64,000 nt of DNA from Hyalangium versicolor (GCF_020103695.1 NZ_JAHXBF010000001.1:62001-126000); one strand, 5' to 3'. Positions 28,457 through 37,967 are shown, numbered from the stretch's first letter. Numbers and translations: made by a program. Notes: a model not told the origin generated them from the letters alone.

Positions 28457-29611
28457 TCAGGGGGGCGTCCCCGGTGGCGGGGGAGACATTCGCTGGTCCA
28501 TGAGCGTGCCGTGCTCCGCGCCTCCCACGGAGTTGAGGATGGCGTGGCCCCGTTCGTCGACGAGCCGGGTGAACAGCTGCTGGGCGTAGCCGAAGACGAC
28601 GGCCCACGCGATGATCTGGGCGGAGGTGTCCAGTGCGGACAGGCCGGGGATGAACTTCCCCCGCATGAGCAGCAGTCCCAGCACCGCCGTCAGCGCTCCC
28701 GAGGGCAGCTTGAGGAGCGCGAGGGCCAGGGGGACGCTGAACGGGACGGACGTTCCTCGCAGTTGCCGCAGGGTCGCGGTGGAGGCCATCGCGGCGGCGA
28801 TGAGCCCCACCAGCTCGATGACGAAGTAGTCCGCGCGGCTCGCGAGCCGGCTGAATGAGGGGTCGGGGTCGCGCTCCGCTGGCGCGGTTTTCGCCTCGCT
28901 CGCCGTGGGGCAGACGATCATCGCCTCGGGGTCGAAGCAGATCGGGATGAGCGTGGGCATCGCCGCCATGATGATGGCCAGGGTGGCGGCGAGCAGCGTC
29001 AGGCAGACGGTGATCCCGTGGACGATGTTGCGGAAGCTGCGGACCCGGACGTATTCGAGCTCCTGCGCCTCCAGGGCGGCACGGACCGCGGTGACGATGG
29101 TCTCCCGCTGCGACTCATTCAGGTCCTCGACGGATGGCTCCGCACCCGGCGGAGCCTGACCCGGCACACCCGGCGGGGCAGGGGGCCCGGCCTTCGGCCC
29201 GGTCACCATGCGTCGCATCAGCCCTTCCACCGCCGTCCTGCGGGGATCCTGCGCGGGCAGATGCGCTTGGATGATGGCGAGGAGCTCGGGCACCCAGCCC
29301 AGCAGGTCCTTGAACGGCATGTAGCGCAGCATCAGGCAGATCGCCGCGTGGATGTTTGTCTCGATGGCGTCGATGAATGCCCCGAATCGGCCCCAAGGTG
29401 GCCGCTTGCGGTCGGCGGCATGCCTGGCCTTCTCCAGGAAGCTCTTGGCCTTCTCGGCGAGCTTCGTGGCTTCCGGAGCTCCTGAGCGCTGCGCCATCAG
29501 ATCGCAGAGCGTGCCCAGCTCGACGATGCGGGTGAGCGAGCGCTGCCCGCACGGCCAGGTGTTCATGAGGAAGTGAGTGCGCTGTTCCACGGCTACAGTC
29601 GCGGGACTCAT
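28457..29611 (-). CDS. Predicted membrane protein of unknown function
   Basis: A 384-residue protein that I do not assign to a family. Residues 1-180 are helical and soluble, with a Pro-rich stretch (PPAPPGVPGQAPPGAEP) at about 160-175. At least four hydrophobic segments follow: about 210-240 (VHGITVCLTLLAATLAII), 280-300 (FVIELVGLIAAAMAS), 310-340 (VPLALALLKL then ALTAVLGLLL) and 350-370 (IIAWAVVFGYAQQ). A short cytoplasmic-looking tail ends with a Pro run. The ATG at 29611 has GGGAG about 9 bases upstream; an ATG at 29569 is possible. It is divergent from the next lipoprotein gene. Confidence 0.7.
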   Translation of the reverse strand: MSPATVAVEQRTHFLMNTWPCGQRSLTRIVELGTLCDLMAQRSGAPEATKLAEKAKSFLEKARHAADRKRPPWGRFGAFIDAIETNIHAAICLMLRYMPFKDLLGWVPELLAIIQAHLPAQDPRRTAVEGLMRRMVTGPKAGPPAPPGVPGQAPPGAEPSVEDLNESQRETIVTAVRAALEAQELEYVRVRSFRNIVHGITVCLTLLAATLAIIMAAMPTLIPICFDPEAMIVCPTASEAKTAPAERDPDPSFSRLASRADYFVIELVGLIAAAMASTATLRQLRGTSVPFSVPLALALLKLPSGALTAVLGLLLMRGKFIPGLSALDTSAQIIAWAVVFGYAQQLFTRLVDERGHAILNSVGGAEHGTLMDQRMSPPPPGTPP

Positions 29612-29729
29612 GGATGCGTGGCTCCCCTCTTCCAAGACGGGCCGTCGGGACGGCGTCATGGAGATAGAGTGGCTGGCCGCCGGATGTGACTCAGAAGGTA
29701 TACTTTTCGCATTTCCAAGGCAGGTGACC

Positions 29730-30530
29730 GTGCATCGACGAAATGGATGGGGGTGGCTGTTCGGCTGTGTGCTGGGTGTGGCCATGGGGTGCGGTGACTC
29801 GGGCGAGCCCGATACCGACAACCCTGGCACCGGCCCAGGAGTGAGCGCCTGTGGAGCCAACGGCGTGCTGCTGTGTGACGACTTCGAGCAGGCGTCCGTG
29901 GGAGGGGCTCCCGATTCGGCGACGTGGCAGGTCCAGGTCTTCAACCAACTGGGCAGCATCTCCATCGATGGCACCCAGGCGCACTCGGGCTCCAAGTCGG
30001 TGCACGTGGTCGGCACCGGCCAGGACAGCTACCGCTCCGTGCTGTTCACCACGACCAAGCCGTTTCCGCCCCAGAACAACAGCTTCTACGCGCGTGTCTT
30101 CATGCGCTCGAAGAGCGCGATGGGTGAAGGCCACAGCACCTACTTTGGCGCGGGCGCCGCGGACGACAAGCGCATGGTGCGCATCGGCTTCCACCAGCAC
30201 GTCTTCGAGACGAACCTCATTCAGCCGGACAAGGAGTACGAGTTGCTCTCCGGACCTTGGGGCCAGCCCGACCAGGGTGTCCAGCTCCGGGCGGCTGAGT
30301 GGCACTGCGTGGAGACCTTCTTCAACGGGGCCGACCACGAACTGCGCGTGTGGTTCGATGGAAACGAGATGACCGGCCTCCACGCGACGAACTGGAACGC
30401 CAACCTGTCGAAGTGGTCTCCGCAGTACGCCAAGGCGTGGTTCGGCTTCGAGACCTACCACGGCGAGCAGGACGAGCTCTGGTACGACGACATCATCATC
30501 GGCACGCAGCGGATCGGCTGCGGCGGGTAG
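29730..30530 (+). CDS. Lipoprotein with Cip1/polysaccharide-lyase-like jelly-roll domain
   Basis: A 266-residue lipoprotein. The signal ends in the lipobox AMGC, followed by a short acidic linker. The rest fits the Cip1-like/glucuronan-lyase-type beta-jelly-roll pattern: LLCDDFEQ at the start, GSKSVHVVG, FYARVFMRSK, RIGFHQHVFETN, AAEWHCVETFFNG, LRVWFDGNEM and WYDDIIIGTQRIGC at the end. Binding or cleavage of a uronic-acid polysaccharide is plausible but not shown. The GTG at 29730 follows an AGG-rich sequence at a good distance. It is a monocistronic-looking gene closed by a strong hairpin. Confidence 0.78.
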   Translation: MHRRNGWGWLFGCVLGVAMGCGDSGEPDTDNPGTGPGVSACGANGVLLCDDFEQASVGGAPDSATWQVQVFNQLGSISIDGTQAHSGSKSVHVVGTGQDSYRSVLFTTTKPFPPQNNSFYARVFMRSKSAMGEGHSTYFGAGAADDKRMVRIGFHQHVFETNLIQPDKEYELLSGPWGQPDQGVQLRAAEWHCVETFFNGADHELRVWFDGNEMTGLHATNWNANLSKWSPQYAKAWFGFETYHGEQDELWYDDIIIGTQRIGCGG

Positions 30531-30543
30531 CGGCCTCCACGCG

Positions 30544-30571
30544 CCGGTGCCGGGAGGGGGCCCGGCGCCGG
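30544..30571 (+). terminator. Strong GC hairpin after the Cip1-like lipoprotein gene
   Basis: An 11-bp stem (CCGGTGCCGGG with CCCGGCGCCGG, one T-G wobble) with a 6-base loop begins 14 bases after the stop. There is no T-tract, so its terminator activity is inferred from position and stem strength. Confidence 0.5.
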
Positions 30572-30726
30572 AAGCCCCTCGGGATGGTATCCGGCCGCAC
30601 GGTGTGTTGGTTGAAACGCCAACGGTGCGAACGGAGTGTGCCTGTATCCAGTGGATGGACCGTCGTCATTCGGTCAGCCTGCGCGGGACGGGAGCACTGC
30701 TTTCTCCCGCACGGGTAGGAGGGCTG

Positions 30727-31188
30727 ATGACGGAGTTCAAGCGGGTGCTGCTCGTGGAAGACAGCCCCAATGATGCCGAGTTGACGCTGGAGGCGTTCTC
30801 GGAGAGCGGTCTGGCCAATGAGGTGGTGTGGGTCAAGGACGGCCAGGAGGCGCTCGACTACCTTTATAAGCAGGGAGCCTACGAGGGGCGGCTCGACGGC
30901 TTGCCTGCCGTGGTGCTCCTCGATCTGAAGCTCCCCCGGGTGGACGGGCTGCAGGTGCTCGAGCGCGTCAAGAAGGACCCCGCGCTCCGGTTCATCCCCG
31001 TGGTGATGCTCACCAGCAGCAGCCAGGAGACGGATCTGGCGCGCTCTTATGGCCTGGGCGTCAATGCCTATGTCGTGAAGCCGGTGGGCTTCGCCGAGTT
31101 CATCATGGCCTTGAAGGAACTGGGCCTCTTCTGGGCAGTGGTGAACCAACCGCCCCCGGGAGTCGGTACTCGGGACGGACGGTCATGA
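30727..31188 (+). CDS. Single-domain response regulator (Rcp1-like)
   Basis: A 153-residue stand-alone receiver domain: VEDSPNDAELT at the acidic pocket, the phospho-acceptor Asp in VVLLDLKLPRVDG, MLTSSS and VVKPVGF with the conserved Lys. The long insertion around DYLYKQGAYEG is typical of Rcp1-type regulators that partner PAS/phytochrome-like kinases. The ATG at 30727 follows AGGAGGG closely. Its stop overlaps the start of the next kinase as ATGA, so it is the first gene of a three-gene signalling operon. There is no output domain, so it probably acts by protein interaction or in a phosphorelay. Confidence 0.92.
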   Translation: MTEFKRVLLVEDSPNDAELTLEAFSESGLANEVVWVKDGQEALDYLYKQGAYEGRLDGLPAVVLLDLKLPRVDGLQVLERVKKDPALRFIPVVMLTSSSQETDLARSYGLGVNAYVVKPVGFAEFIMALKELGLFWAVVNQPPPGVGTRDGRS

Positions 31189-32738
31189 AGTCGGCGACAG
31201 CACCGAGGCACGGACCCACCCACCCCGAGTTGGATAGGCCGCTGCGGCTGCTCCTACTGGAGGACAGCCCGCTGGATGCCGAGCTCATCTCCGCGCAGCT
31301 CGAGGAGAGCGGATTCCGCCTGGAGATCACCCGCGTGGACAGCCATGCCGGCTTCAACGAGGCACTCAGCGGGTGCCGCTTTGATCTCATCCTCTCCGAC
31401 TACCACGTGCCCGGTTTCGACGGGGTGGCGGCGCTCGCGGCGGCCCACCTGGCCTGCCCCGACGTGCCCTTCCTCTTCGTCTCGGGAGCCCTCGGGGAGG
31501 AGAAGGCCATCGAGCTGCTCAAGCGCGGCGCGACGGACTACGTCCTCAAGGATCGGCTGGAGCGGCTGGTGCCCAGCGTCCAGCGCGCCCTGCGCGAAGC
31601 CTCCGAGCGCGTGGAGCGACGGCGGGCCGAAGAGCGGCTCCGGGAGCGTGAGCGCACCATGTCCACGCTCATGAGCAACCTGCCTGGCATGGCCTTCCGG
31701 TGCGCCCCGCAGCCGCCGTGGCCCTTCGAGTTCGCGAGCGAGGGCTGCGTGGCCCTCACAGGCTGGCGGCCCGAGGACTTCTATGCCGGGGGCCCCGTCA
31801 CCTGGGCCTCCATCATGTATCCGGAGGACAGGGCGCGGCTCATCCACGAGGCGGAGACGACTTCCTGTGAGCAGCGGCAGTTCACCCGGACGTATCGGAT
31901 CCGGACCCGGGAGGGGGAGGAACGGTGGGTGTGGTGCCGTGTCGTGGCCCTGATGGGGGCCAACGGGACGGTCGAGTCCGTCGAGGGCTTCGTCACCGAC
32001 ATCACCCAGCAGAAGGAGGCCGAGGAGGAGGTGAGGCGCCGCGGCGAGTTCGAGCAGCAGCTCATCGGCATCGTCTCGCACGATCTGCGCAACCCGCTCA
32101 ACGCCATCATCCTGGGGGCCGCGACGCTGCTGCGGCGCGAGGGGCTGGACGACAAGAGCTCCAACTCGGTGCGGCGCATCCTCAGCAGCGCCGATCGCGC
32201 CACCCGGATGATCCGCGACCTGCTCGACTTCACCCAGGTCCGCCTCAGCGGCGGGATTCCGGTGGCCGTCAAGCCGCTGGATTTCCACGCGCACGCGGGC
32301 CAGGTGCTGGAGGAACTCGAGCACACCCACCCGACGCGTACGCTGCGGCTCACCCGGGAGGGCGACACGCACGGGGAATGGGATCCGGACCGTGTCGCCC
32401 AGGTCATCACCAACCTGGTGGGAAATGCCCTCAAGTACTCACCGGCCGGCACGCCGGTGGAGATCCGTACTCGCGGGGAAGGGGACACAGTGGTGCTCGA
32501 GGTCCACAACCAGGGCGAGCCAATCTCCCCGGAACGCCTGCCGCACCTGTTCAAGCCGCTCAGCCGCGGTGCCGGCAAGGTGGACATGGAGACTCGCAGC
32601 ATCGGGCTGGGGCTCTACATCGTGGAGAGCATCGTTCGCGCCCACGGAGGCTCCATCGCGGTGCGCTCCACCCCGGAGGAGGGCACGCTGTTCACCGTGA
32701 CGCTGCCCAGGCGTGTCCCGCCAGGAAGGCGGCCCTAG
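31185..32738 (+). CDS. Hybrid sensor kinase REC-PAS-HisKA-HATPase
   Basis: A 517-residue soluble kinase. The N-terminal receiver (about 20-140) has LEDSPLDAEL, the Asp in LILSDYHVPGFDG and YVLKD with the conserved Lys. A coiled segment leads to a PAS domain (about 165-290) ending VTDITQQKEAEEE. The HisKA domain has IGIVSHDLRNPLNAI with the phospho-accepting His, and the HATPase has NLVGNALKYS and GLGLYIVESIVRAHGG. It has no membrane segment. The receiver-first order suggests that it is itself controlled by phosphorylation, perhaps by the kinase encoded next. The start overlaps the regulator and the stop directly abuts the next ATG. Confidence 0.93.
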   Translation: MKSATAPRHGPTHPELDRPLRLLLLEDSPLDAELISAQLEESGFRLEITRVDSHAGFNEALSGCRFDLILSDYHVPGFDGVAALAAAHLACPDVPFLFVSGALGEEKAIELLKRGATDYVLKDRLERLVPSVQRALREASERVERRRAEERLRERERTMSTLMSNLPGMAFRCAPQPPWPFEFASEGCVALTGWRPEDFYAGGPVTWASIMYPEDRARLIHEAETTSCEQRQFTRTYRIRTREGEERWVWCRVVALMGANGTVESVEGFVTDITQQKEAEEEVRRRGEFEQQLIGIVSHDLRNPLNAIILGAATLLRREGLDDKSSNSVRRILSSADRATRMIRDLLDFTQVRLSGGIPVAVKPLDFHAHAGQVLEELEHTHPTRTLRLTREGDTHGEWDPDRVAQVITNLVGNALKYSPAGTPVEIRTRGEGDTVVLEVHNQGEPISPERLPHLFKPLSRGAGKVDMETRSIGLGLYIVESIVRAHGGSIAVRSTPEEGTLFTVTLPRRVPPGRRP

Positions 32739-34412
32739 ATGCAGTCGGTGGATTTCCAGCAGCTCTTTCGCCTCTCGTCCAATGCGTACATGGTGGTCGA
32801 TCGAGAGCTGCGGTACGTCGCGGCCAACGAGGCCTACCTGCAGACCACGGCCAGCCGGCTGGAGGATCTCGTCGGCCGGTACGTCCTCGATGCCTTCCCT
32901 CACGATCCGGATGATCCCAACAACGCCAGCAGGCGCATGCTGAAGTCTTCTTTCGAGCGCGTCCTGGCCCTGCGACAGCCGGATACCCTGGCGCTCATCC
33001 CCTACCGGGTGCCTCGGCAGACCGAGACGGGCATCGTCACCGAAGTGCGCTACTGGAGCGCCACGCACACGCCGCTGCTCGACGCCCAGGGAGAAGTGGC
33101 CTTCATCCTCCAACACACCGTGGACGTGACGGAGCTGCAGCGACTCAAGCAGGCCGTCCAGTCCGCCGAGGTGGAGCGGGAGGATGCGTCGCGCACGGCG
33201 CAGATCGAGGCCGGCGTTCTGCTCCGGGCCCAGCGAGTCCAGCAGACCAACCAGCTCCTCGATGATGAGCGCCGGCACCTGAACCACCTCTTCGATCAGG
33301 CCCCCAGCTTCATGTGCTTCTTGCGGGGGCGGCAGCACGTCTACGAGCTGATCAACCGGGCCTACTACCGGCTCGTCGGCCATCGCCAACTGGTGGGAAA
33401 GACCGTGCGCGAAGGCTTGCCCGAGCTGGACGGCCAGGGCTTCTACGAGCTGCTCGATCAGGTGTTCACCACCGGAGAGACCTTCGTCGGCCGGGGCTTG
33501 AAGGTGGCCCTGCAGCGGCACCCGGACCTGCCTCTGGAGGATGCCTATGTGGACTTCGTCTACCAGCCCATCCGGGGGCCGGACGGCGTGGTGTCGGGCA
33601 TCTTCGTCCAGGGCCACGACATGACCGAGCAGGTCCGGGCCGAGCTGGAGGTGAAGCGGCTCAACCAGGACCTGGAGCGCAGGGTGCAGGAGCGCACGGC
33701 GGAGCTGGTGGAGGCCAACAAGGAGCTCGAGTCCTTCAGCTACTCGGTCAGTCATGACCTGCGCGCTCCGCTGCGCCACATCACGGGCTTTGCCCAGCTG
33801 CTGGAGAAACGCGCGGGCTCCGCCCTGGATTCCACCTCCCGCCGCTACGTGACGACCATCTCCGAGGCGGCCAGGCAGGGCGGCAGGATGGTGGATGACC
33901 TGCTGGCCTTCAGCCGCATGGGGCGGGCCGAGCTGAACAAGGGCCGGGTCGCTTTGCGCGAACTCCTCACGGAGGTGCAGCGGGATCTCGCTCCCGATGC
34001 CGAGGGGCGGAAGATCGAGTGGCGGGTGTCGTCGGCCCTACCCGAGGTGCAGGCCGACCAGGGACTGCTGCGCCTCGCCCTCAAGAACCTCCTCTCCAAT
34101 GCGCTGAAGTACACGCGGCTCAGGGCCGAGGCCGTCATTGAAGTGGGGAGCGAAGAGGAGCAGGGAGAAGCTCACGTATGGGTGAAGGACAACGGCGTGG
34201 GCTTCGACATGAAGTACGTGGACAAGCTCTTCGGCGTCTTCCAGCGGCTCCACACGGCCGAGCAGTTCGAGGGGACGGGCATCGGGCTGGCCAACGTGCG
34301 CCGCATCATCTCGCGCCACGGTGGGCGTGTCTGGGCGGAGGGGAAGCCCGGGGAGGGGGCCACGTTCCACTTCACCTTGCCCATCGCCACCGCGAGAGAA
34401 TTCTCCGCGTGA
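32739..34412 (+). CDS. PAS-PAS sensor histidine kinase (bacteriophytochrome-family kinase core)
   Basis: A 557-residue cytoplasmic kinase. PAS 1 (about 8-130) ends VDVTELQ. A coiled coil and PAS 2 (about 180-300) end HDMTEQVRAELE. The kinase core has SYSVSHDLRAPLRHITGF with the phospho-accepting His, NLLSNALKYT, DNGVGFD and GTGIGLANVRRIISRHGG, of the phytochrome-type HisKA subgroup that usually works with Rcp1-like regulators such as the first gene of this operon. The start codon follows the preceding stop with no gap. The signals sensed by the PAS domains are unknown. The 3' end converges on the kelch lipoprotein gene. Confidence 0.93.
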   Translation: MQSVDFQQLFRLSSNAYMVVDRELRYVAANEAYLQTTASRLEDLVGRYVLDAFPHDPDDPNNASRRMLKSSFERVLALRQPDTLALIPYRVPRQTETGIVTEVRYWSATHTPLLDAQGEVAFILQHTVDVTELQRLKQAVQSAEVEREDASRTAQIEAGVLLRAQRVQQTNQLLDDERRHLNHLFDQAPSFMCFLRGRQHVYELINRAYYRLVGHRQLVGKTVREGLPELDGQGFYELLDQVFTTGETFVGRGLKVALQRHPDLPLEDAYVDFVYQPIRGPDGVVSGIFVQGHDMTEQVRAELEVKRLNQDLERRVQERTAELVEANKELESFSYSVSHDLRAPLRHITGFAQLLEKRAGSALDSTSRRYVTTISEAARQGGRMVDDLLAFSRMGRAELNKGRVALRELLTEVQRDLAPDAEGRKIEWRVSSALPEVQADQGLLRLALKNLLSNALKYTRLRAEAVIEVGSEEEQGEAHVWVKDNGVGFDMKYVDKLFGVFQRLHTAEQFEGTGIGLANVRRIISRHGGRVWAEGKPGEGATFHFTLPIATAREFSA

Positions 34413-34437
34413 GCCCTCCTGCGTCGAAGAGCGAACG

Positions 34438-36888
34438 CTAGGGGGTGTACAGCTCCGCGGTGTCGGTCGTGGTGTCGTTCTGCTCTCCGCCGGTGACCAG
34501 CACTCTACCGGAGGGCAGCACTGTGGCGGTGTGGCGCTCGCGGGCCTCATGCATGCGGGAAGCGGAAGTCCAGGTGCCCGAGGTCGGATCGTACACCTCC
34601 GCTTCGGCCCGAGCGGTTCCGCCTCCGTGCCCTCCAGTGGCCAGTACCTTGCCAGAGGGCAGCAGGGTGAGGAGGTGGCTGTCGCGAGCCACGGCCATGC
34701 TTCCCGTGGAGGCCCAGATACCCGTGGCCGGATCGAAAAGCTCCGAGGTCGCGACGGGAGTGTCGCCAGGAGCCCCTCCGGCCACCAGTACCTTCCCCGA
34801 GGGCAGCAGGATGGCGGCGGCTTTGAGGCGCGGCAGGCCCATGCTGCCCGTGGAGCTCCAGGTGCCCGAGGCCGGATCGAAGAGCTCCGCGGAGTTCAGC
34901 ACTCCGCCGTTGTTGTACCCGCCCGCGACCAGCAACTTGCCCGAGGGCAGCACGACGCCCACGTACTCCCCACGGGGCACGGTCATGCTGCCCGTGAGGT
35001 TCCAGGTACCGCTGGCCGGGTCGTAGAGCTCCGCGCTGTCGAGGGGGCCTGTATCGCGATATCCGCCGATGACGAGCACCTTTCCAGAGGGCAGGAGGTG
35101 GGCGGTGTGCGCCCCACGGTGGGCCACCATGGCGCCGGTGGAGCTCCAGGTGCCGGTGTCCGGATCGTAGAGCTGCGCGCTGCTCAGTTCGCTGTCGTCG
35201 TACCCGCCGGCCACCAGCACCTTGCCAGAAGGAAGGAGGGTGGCACTGTTGTCGCCGCGGTGGGTGGCCGGGACCTCGGCAGGGCTCCAGGTGCCGGTGG
35301 TCAGGTCATACAGATCCGCCCTGTTCATGTACCCGCCGGTCACCATCACCTTGCCGGAGGGCAACAGGGTCGCCGTGTGTCCGGCGCGGTTGGTGCTCAT
35401 GGAACTGGTGGGGCTCCAACTGCTGGCGGCAGGGTCATACAGCTCCGCGCTGGTCAGGGCTTTGTTCTTGTCGCTCCCACCCACGATCAGCACCATTCCG
35501 GACGGCAAGACGCTGGCCGTATGAGACGCTCGGGCCGCCTTCATGCTCTCGGTCGAGCTCCAAGTACCGATCCTTGGGTCGTACAGCTCCGCGGACGCAT
35601 GGGGAGTATCGGTGTCGGATCTTCCTCCGGTGACGAGCACCTTTCCGGAGGGCAGTACGTTCGCGGTCGCGCTCGCGCGAGACAGGGTCATGCTGCCAGC
35701 AGGGCTCCACGTTCCGACGGCCGGGTCATACAGCTCCGCGCTCCTCAAATCCCCGTTGCTGCCGTAACCGCCGGCGACCAACACCTTTCCGGAGGGCAGC
35801 ACGCTGGCCGTGTGCTCGTTGCGCTCGACACTCATCGTCCCCGTTGCGCTCCAGGTGCCCGTCGCCGGATCGTACAGCTCCGCGTTGGCCAGCGAGGCCA
35901 TGCCGGAGTACCCGCCAGTCACCAGCACCCTGCCTGAAGGCAGCACGCTGGCCGTGTGATCCCCTCGGGCCGCGGTCAGGTTGCCTGTGTTGCTCCAGGC
36001 CCCCGTGGAAGGGTTGTAGAGCGCAGCGGTATTGAGGGCGACGGTTCCGTCGAAGCCACCGACCAGGAGTACCCGTCCGGAGGCCAGCAGGCTGGCGGTG
36101 TGGTCGCCATGAGGACCGGGGAGGTTGCCGGTGGTGCTCCAGCGGCCGGTGGATGGGTCATACAGCTCCGCGCTGGCCAGGGCTCCAGTGTTGTTGTAGC
36201 CGCCGGCGACCAGCACCTTCCCCGAGGCCAACACCGTGGCGGTGTGGTCTCCGCGAGGTGCGAGCATGTTGCCGGTGGTGCTCCAGGTGCCCGTGGCCGG
36301 ATCGTACAGCTCCGCGCTCGCCAGGGGCCTGGCGTCGTCGGCGCCATACCCGCCAGCCACCAGGATCTTGCCGGAGGGCAGCACGCTGGCGGTGTGGAGG
36401 TAGCGGGCTCCAGTCAGGGGCGGCAGGGCCGCCCAGCTTGGACAGAAATCGATCCCTTGAATGTGGAACGTCGCCGAAGAGACGAGGCTCGGTGAATAGG
36501 CGAGGGTGACCGTGATGGAGGGGGCGGCATTGCCTGGCATGCACGACGGAGCCGTCCAGACGATCTCGCTCTGCGTCGTGCTGCTCACGGGGCTGCCGAG
36601 CGTGCCGACATTGCTCACCCAGGAAGAGGTCAGGGTGACTCCCGAGCGCTCGCGGACCCGGACGCGCAGGGTGATTGTTCCCCCAGCGGGCGCGGCGTTC
36701 GCCGACTGATAGCGCTCCACGATCTCCGGCGGCCCGTCGCTTCCTCCGTCCGGCGGGTTCGGCTCCTGACCACAACGTGCCGGGTTGCGCTGGCAGAACG
36801 CCTCCCGGGATTGGTCGAAGTCCATGCAGCCGGAGGCCCCACCCAGCACCAGGGCCAGGAGTAGCAAGCGCTGAGTCCAGATCCTCAT
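34438..36888 (-). CDS. Kelch-repeat lipoprotein (14 repeat units)
   Basis: An 816-residue surface protein. The signal peptide ends in a cysteine (GASGC), a probable but weak lipobox. After a Pro-rich segment and an Ig-like beta domain (about 50-155) there are 13 full and one terminal kelch units of 47-50 residues. Each has the pattern HTA-x-LPSGKVLVAGGY, ...AELYDPATGTWS and ...TGSM. Fourteen units fit two seven-bladed propellers. The ATG at 36888 was chosen because AGGGAGG lies 5 bases upstream, and it overlaps the TGA of the preceding TPR gene (ATGA), so the two are coupled. Such kelch lipoproteins are numerous in myxobacteria; binding partners are unknown. Confidence 0.88.
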   Translation of the reverse strand: MRIWTQRLLLLALVLGGASGCMDFDQSREAFCQRNPARCGQEPNPPDGGSDGPPEIVERYQSANAAPAGGTITLRVRVRERSGVTLTSSWVSNVGTLGSPVSSTTQSEIVWTAPSCMPGNAAPSITVTLAYSPSLVSSATFHIQGIDFCPSWAALPPLTGARYLHTASVLPSGKILVAGGYGADDARPLASAELYDPATGTWSTTGNMLAPRGDHTATVLASGKVLVAGGYNNTGALASAELYDPSTGRWSTTGNLPGPHGDHTASLLASGRVLLVGGFDGTVALNTAALYNPSTGAWSNTGNLTAARGDHTASVLPSGRVLVTGGYSGMASLANAELYDPATGTWSATGTMSVERNEHTASVLPSGKVLVAGGYGSNGDLRSAELYDPAVGTWSPAGSMTLSRASATANVLPSGKVLVTGGRSDTDTPHASAELYDPRIGTWSSTESMKAARASHTASVLPSGMVLIVGGSDKNKALTSAELYDPAASSWSPTSSMSTNRAGHTATLLPSGKVMVTGGYMNRADLYDLTTGTWSPAEVPATHRGDNSATLLPSGKVLVAGGYDDSELSSAQLYDPDTGTWSSTGAMVAHRGAHTAHLLPSGKVLVIGGYRDTGPLDSAELYDPASGTWNLTGSMTVPRGEYVGVVLPSGKLLVAGGYNNGGVLNSAELFDPASGTWSSTGSMGLPRLKAAAILLPSGKVLVAGGAPGDTPVATSELFDPATGIWASTGSMAVARDSHLLTLLPSGKVLATGGHGGGTARAEAEVYDPTSGTWTSASRMHEARERHTATVLPSGRVLVTGGEQNDTTTDTAELYTP
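34441..36411 (-). repeat. Kelch-encoding tandem repeat array (about 144-147 bp units)
   Basis: Thirteen full units and one partial unit with a recognisable DNA-level core (around the codons for LPSGKVLVAGG and AELYDP) recur every 144-147 bp. The units are diverged from each other, unlike the near-identical TPR repeats at 56803-57618, so this array is older. Confidence 0.85.
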
Positions 36889-37790
36889 GGCCACCTCCCT
36901 TGGATGAAAGCGGATCTGCCATCCGTCCCCACCGCGAGAGACACGGACGTCTCCGGTTCCTGTGTCACATAGAGGCCCGTGGCGATGCCCAGCCCCACGA
37001 GCCCCGCACCGAGCAAGCCGAACCCCACGGTTTGCAAGGTCTTCCCCCGCGAGGCGCTGTGATCGACGTCGTCCCGCGTGTTGAGCGACGGATCATCGTG
37101 CTCCAGCTTCGAGTATTCGCTCCGGGCCATGTTCCAGGAGATTCCTCCCGCGATGAGCAGGACGCCTCCCGTGATGGCGGGGACGAGCACTCGCGGTCCG
37201 AGCGCCCTTCCGTGAGACGCGTTCTCCGTGATGGACACGCCCTCCTGGAGGGGCGCGCTCCGCGGGGTGGGCGTGCTCTGAGGGGCGGACACATTGGCCT
37301 GAGCAGGCTCGCTCTGCGTGGCGGACACGTTCTCGGAAGGTGCGATCGAGGGCGGGGGAGTGGCGGGCTTGGGTTCAGGTGCGGCCTTCGCGGTGGCGTG
37401 CGCCGCGTGCTTCATGGCCTCCTGGCGCAAGGGCTGGAACTGGTTCTCGATCTTGGGAGAGACCACCAGCGGCAGTTGGGCATCGGGCTTCAGGCGGAGG
37501 GCGGACTTGAAGGCAGCGGTGGCCTCCTGCGACTTGCCCATCTCGGCGAGGATGATGCCTTCGTGGAGCAGGATGGCGACGGTGTCATCCTTGGTACGCG
37601 CGCGGCGTTGGGCGCGGTCGAGTGCTTGCAACGCTCGCTCATACTCGAGGTTCTCGAAGTAGCGGCGCGCCGCCCGGATATAGGCCTGGGCCGAGTCCTG
37701 TCGCTGTGCGGACGCAGCGAGGGGGTGCAGCACCAGGAGGAGGGCGAAGGTGCCTCCGAGGATCCTGGCGCGACGAGGCGGGAGAGGCAT
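36885..37790 (-). CDS. TPR-containing exported protein with two C-terminal hydrophobic segments
   Basis: A 301-residue protein. The signal peptide (about 1-29) ends ASA. Two or three TPR-like units lie at about 32-105 (YIRAARRYFENLEYERALQAL, EGIILAEMGKSQEATAAFKSAL). A long Pro/Ala/Ser-rich linker runs from about 125 to 195. Two hydrophobic glycine-rich segments are at about 205-228 and 255-275, and a beta-strand-like tail follows. This is a common myxobacterial layout of unknown function. It is cotranscribed and overlaps by 4 bp with the kelch lipoprotein, so both may act in one envelope complex. The start at 37790 has only a weak ribosome-binding site; an upstream start is possible. Confidence 0.75.
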   Translation of the reverse strand: MPLPPRRARILGGTFALLLVLHPLAASAQRQDSAQAYIRAARRYFENLEYERALQALDRAQRRARTKDDTVAILLHEGIILAEMGKSQEATAAFKSALRLKPDAQLPLVVSPKIENQFQPLRQEAMKHAAHATAKAAPEPKPATPPPSIAPSENVSATQSEPAQANVSAPQSTPTPRSAPLQEGVSITENASHGRALGPRVLVPAITGGVLLIAGGISWNMARSEYSKLEHDDPSLNTRDDVDHSASRGKTLQTVGFGLLGAGLVGLGIATGLYVTQEPETSVSLAVGTDGRSAFIQGRWP

Positions 37791-37967
37791 GGGCGAGAGG
37801 TCCCTGTCCAAGAGCAGGCAAAACCGATGCACCCAAAACCTAGCCTATGCGGGACCTTTGTTCACCGAGGCACTGCCTGGAGCCAGCGCGCGAAAATTTC
37901 CTTCGTCCACCTCGCCAGGCCCAGGCATTTCAGGGGGTGAAGCAGCCTTCGATGGGGGGCATTCCAT

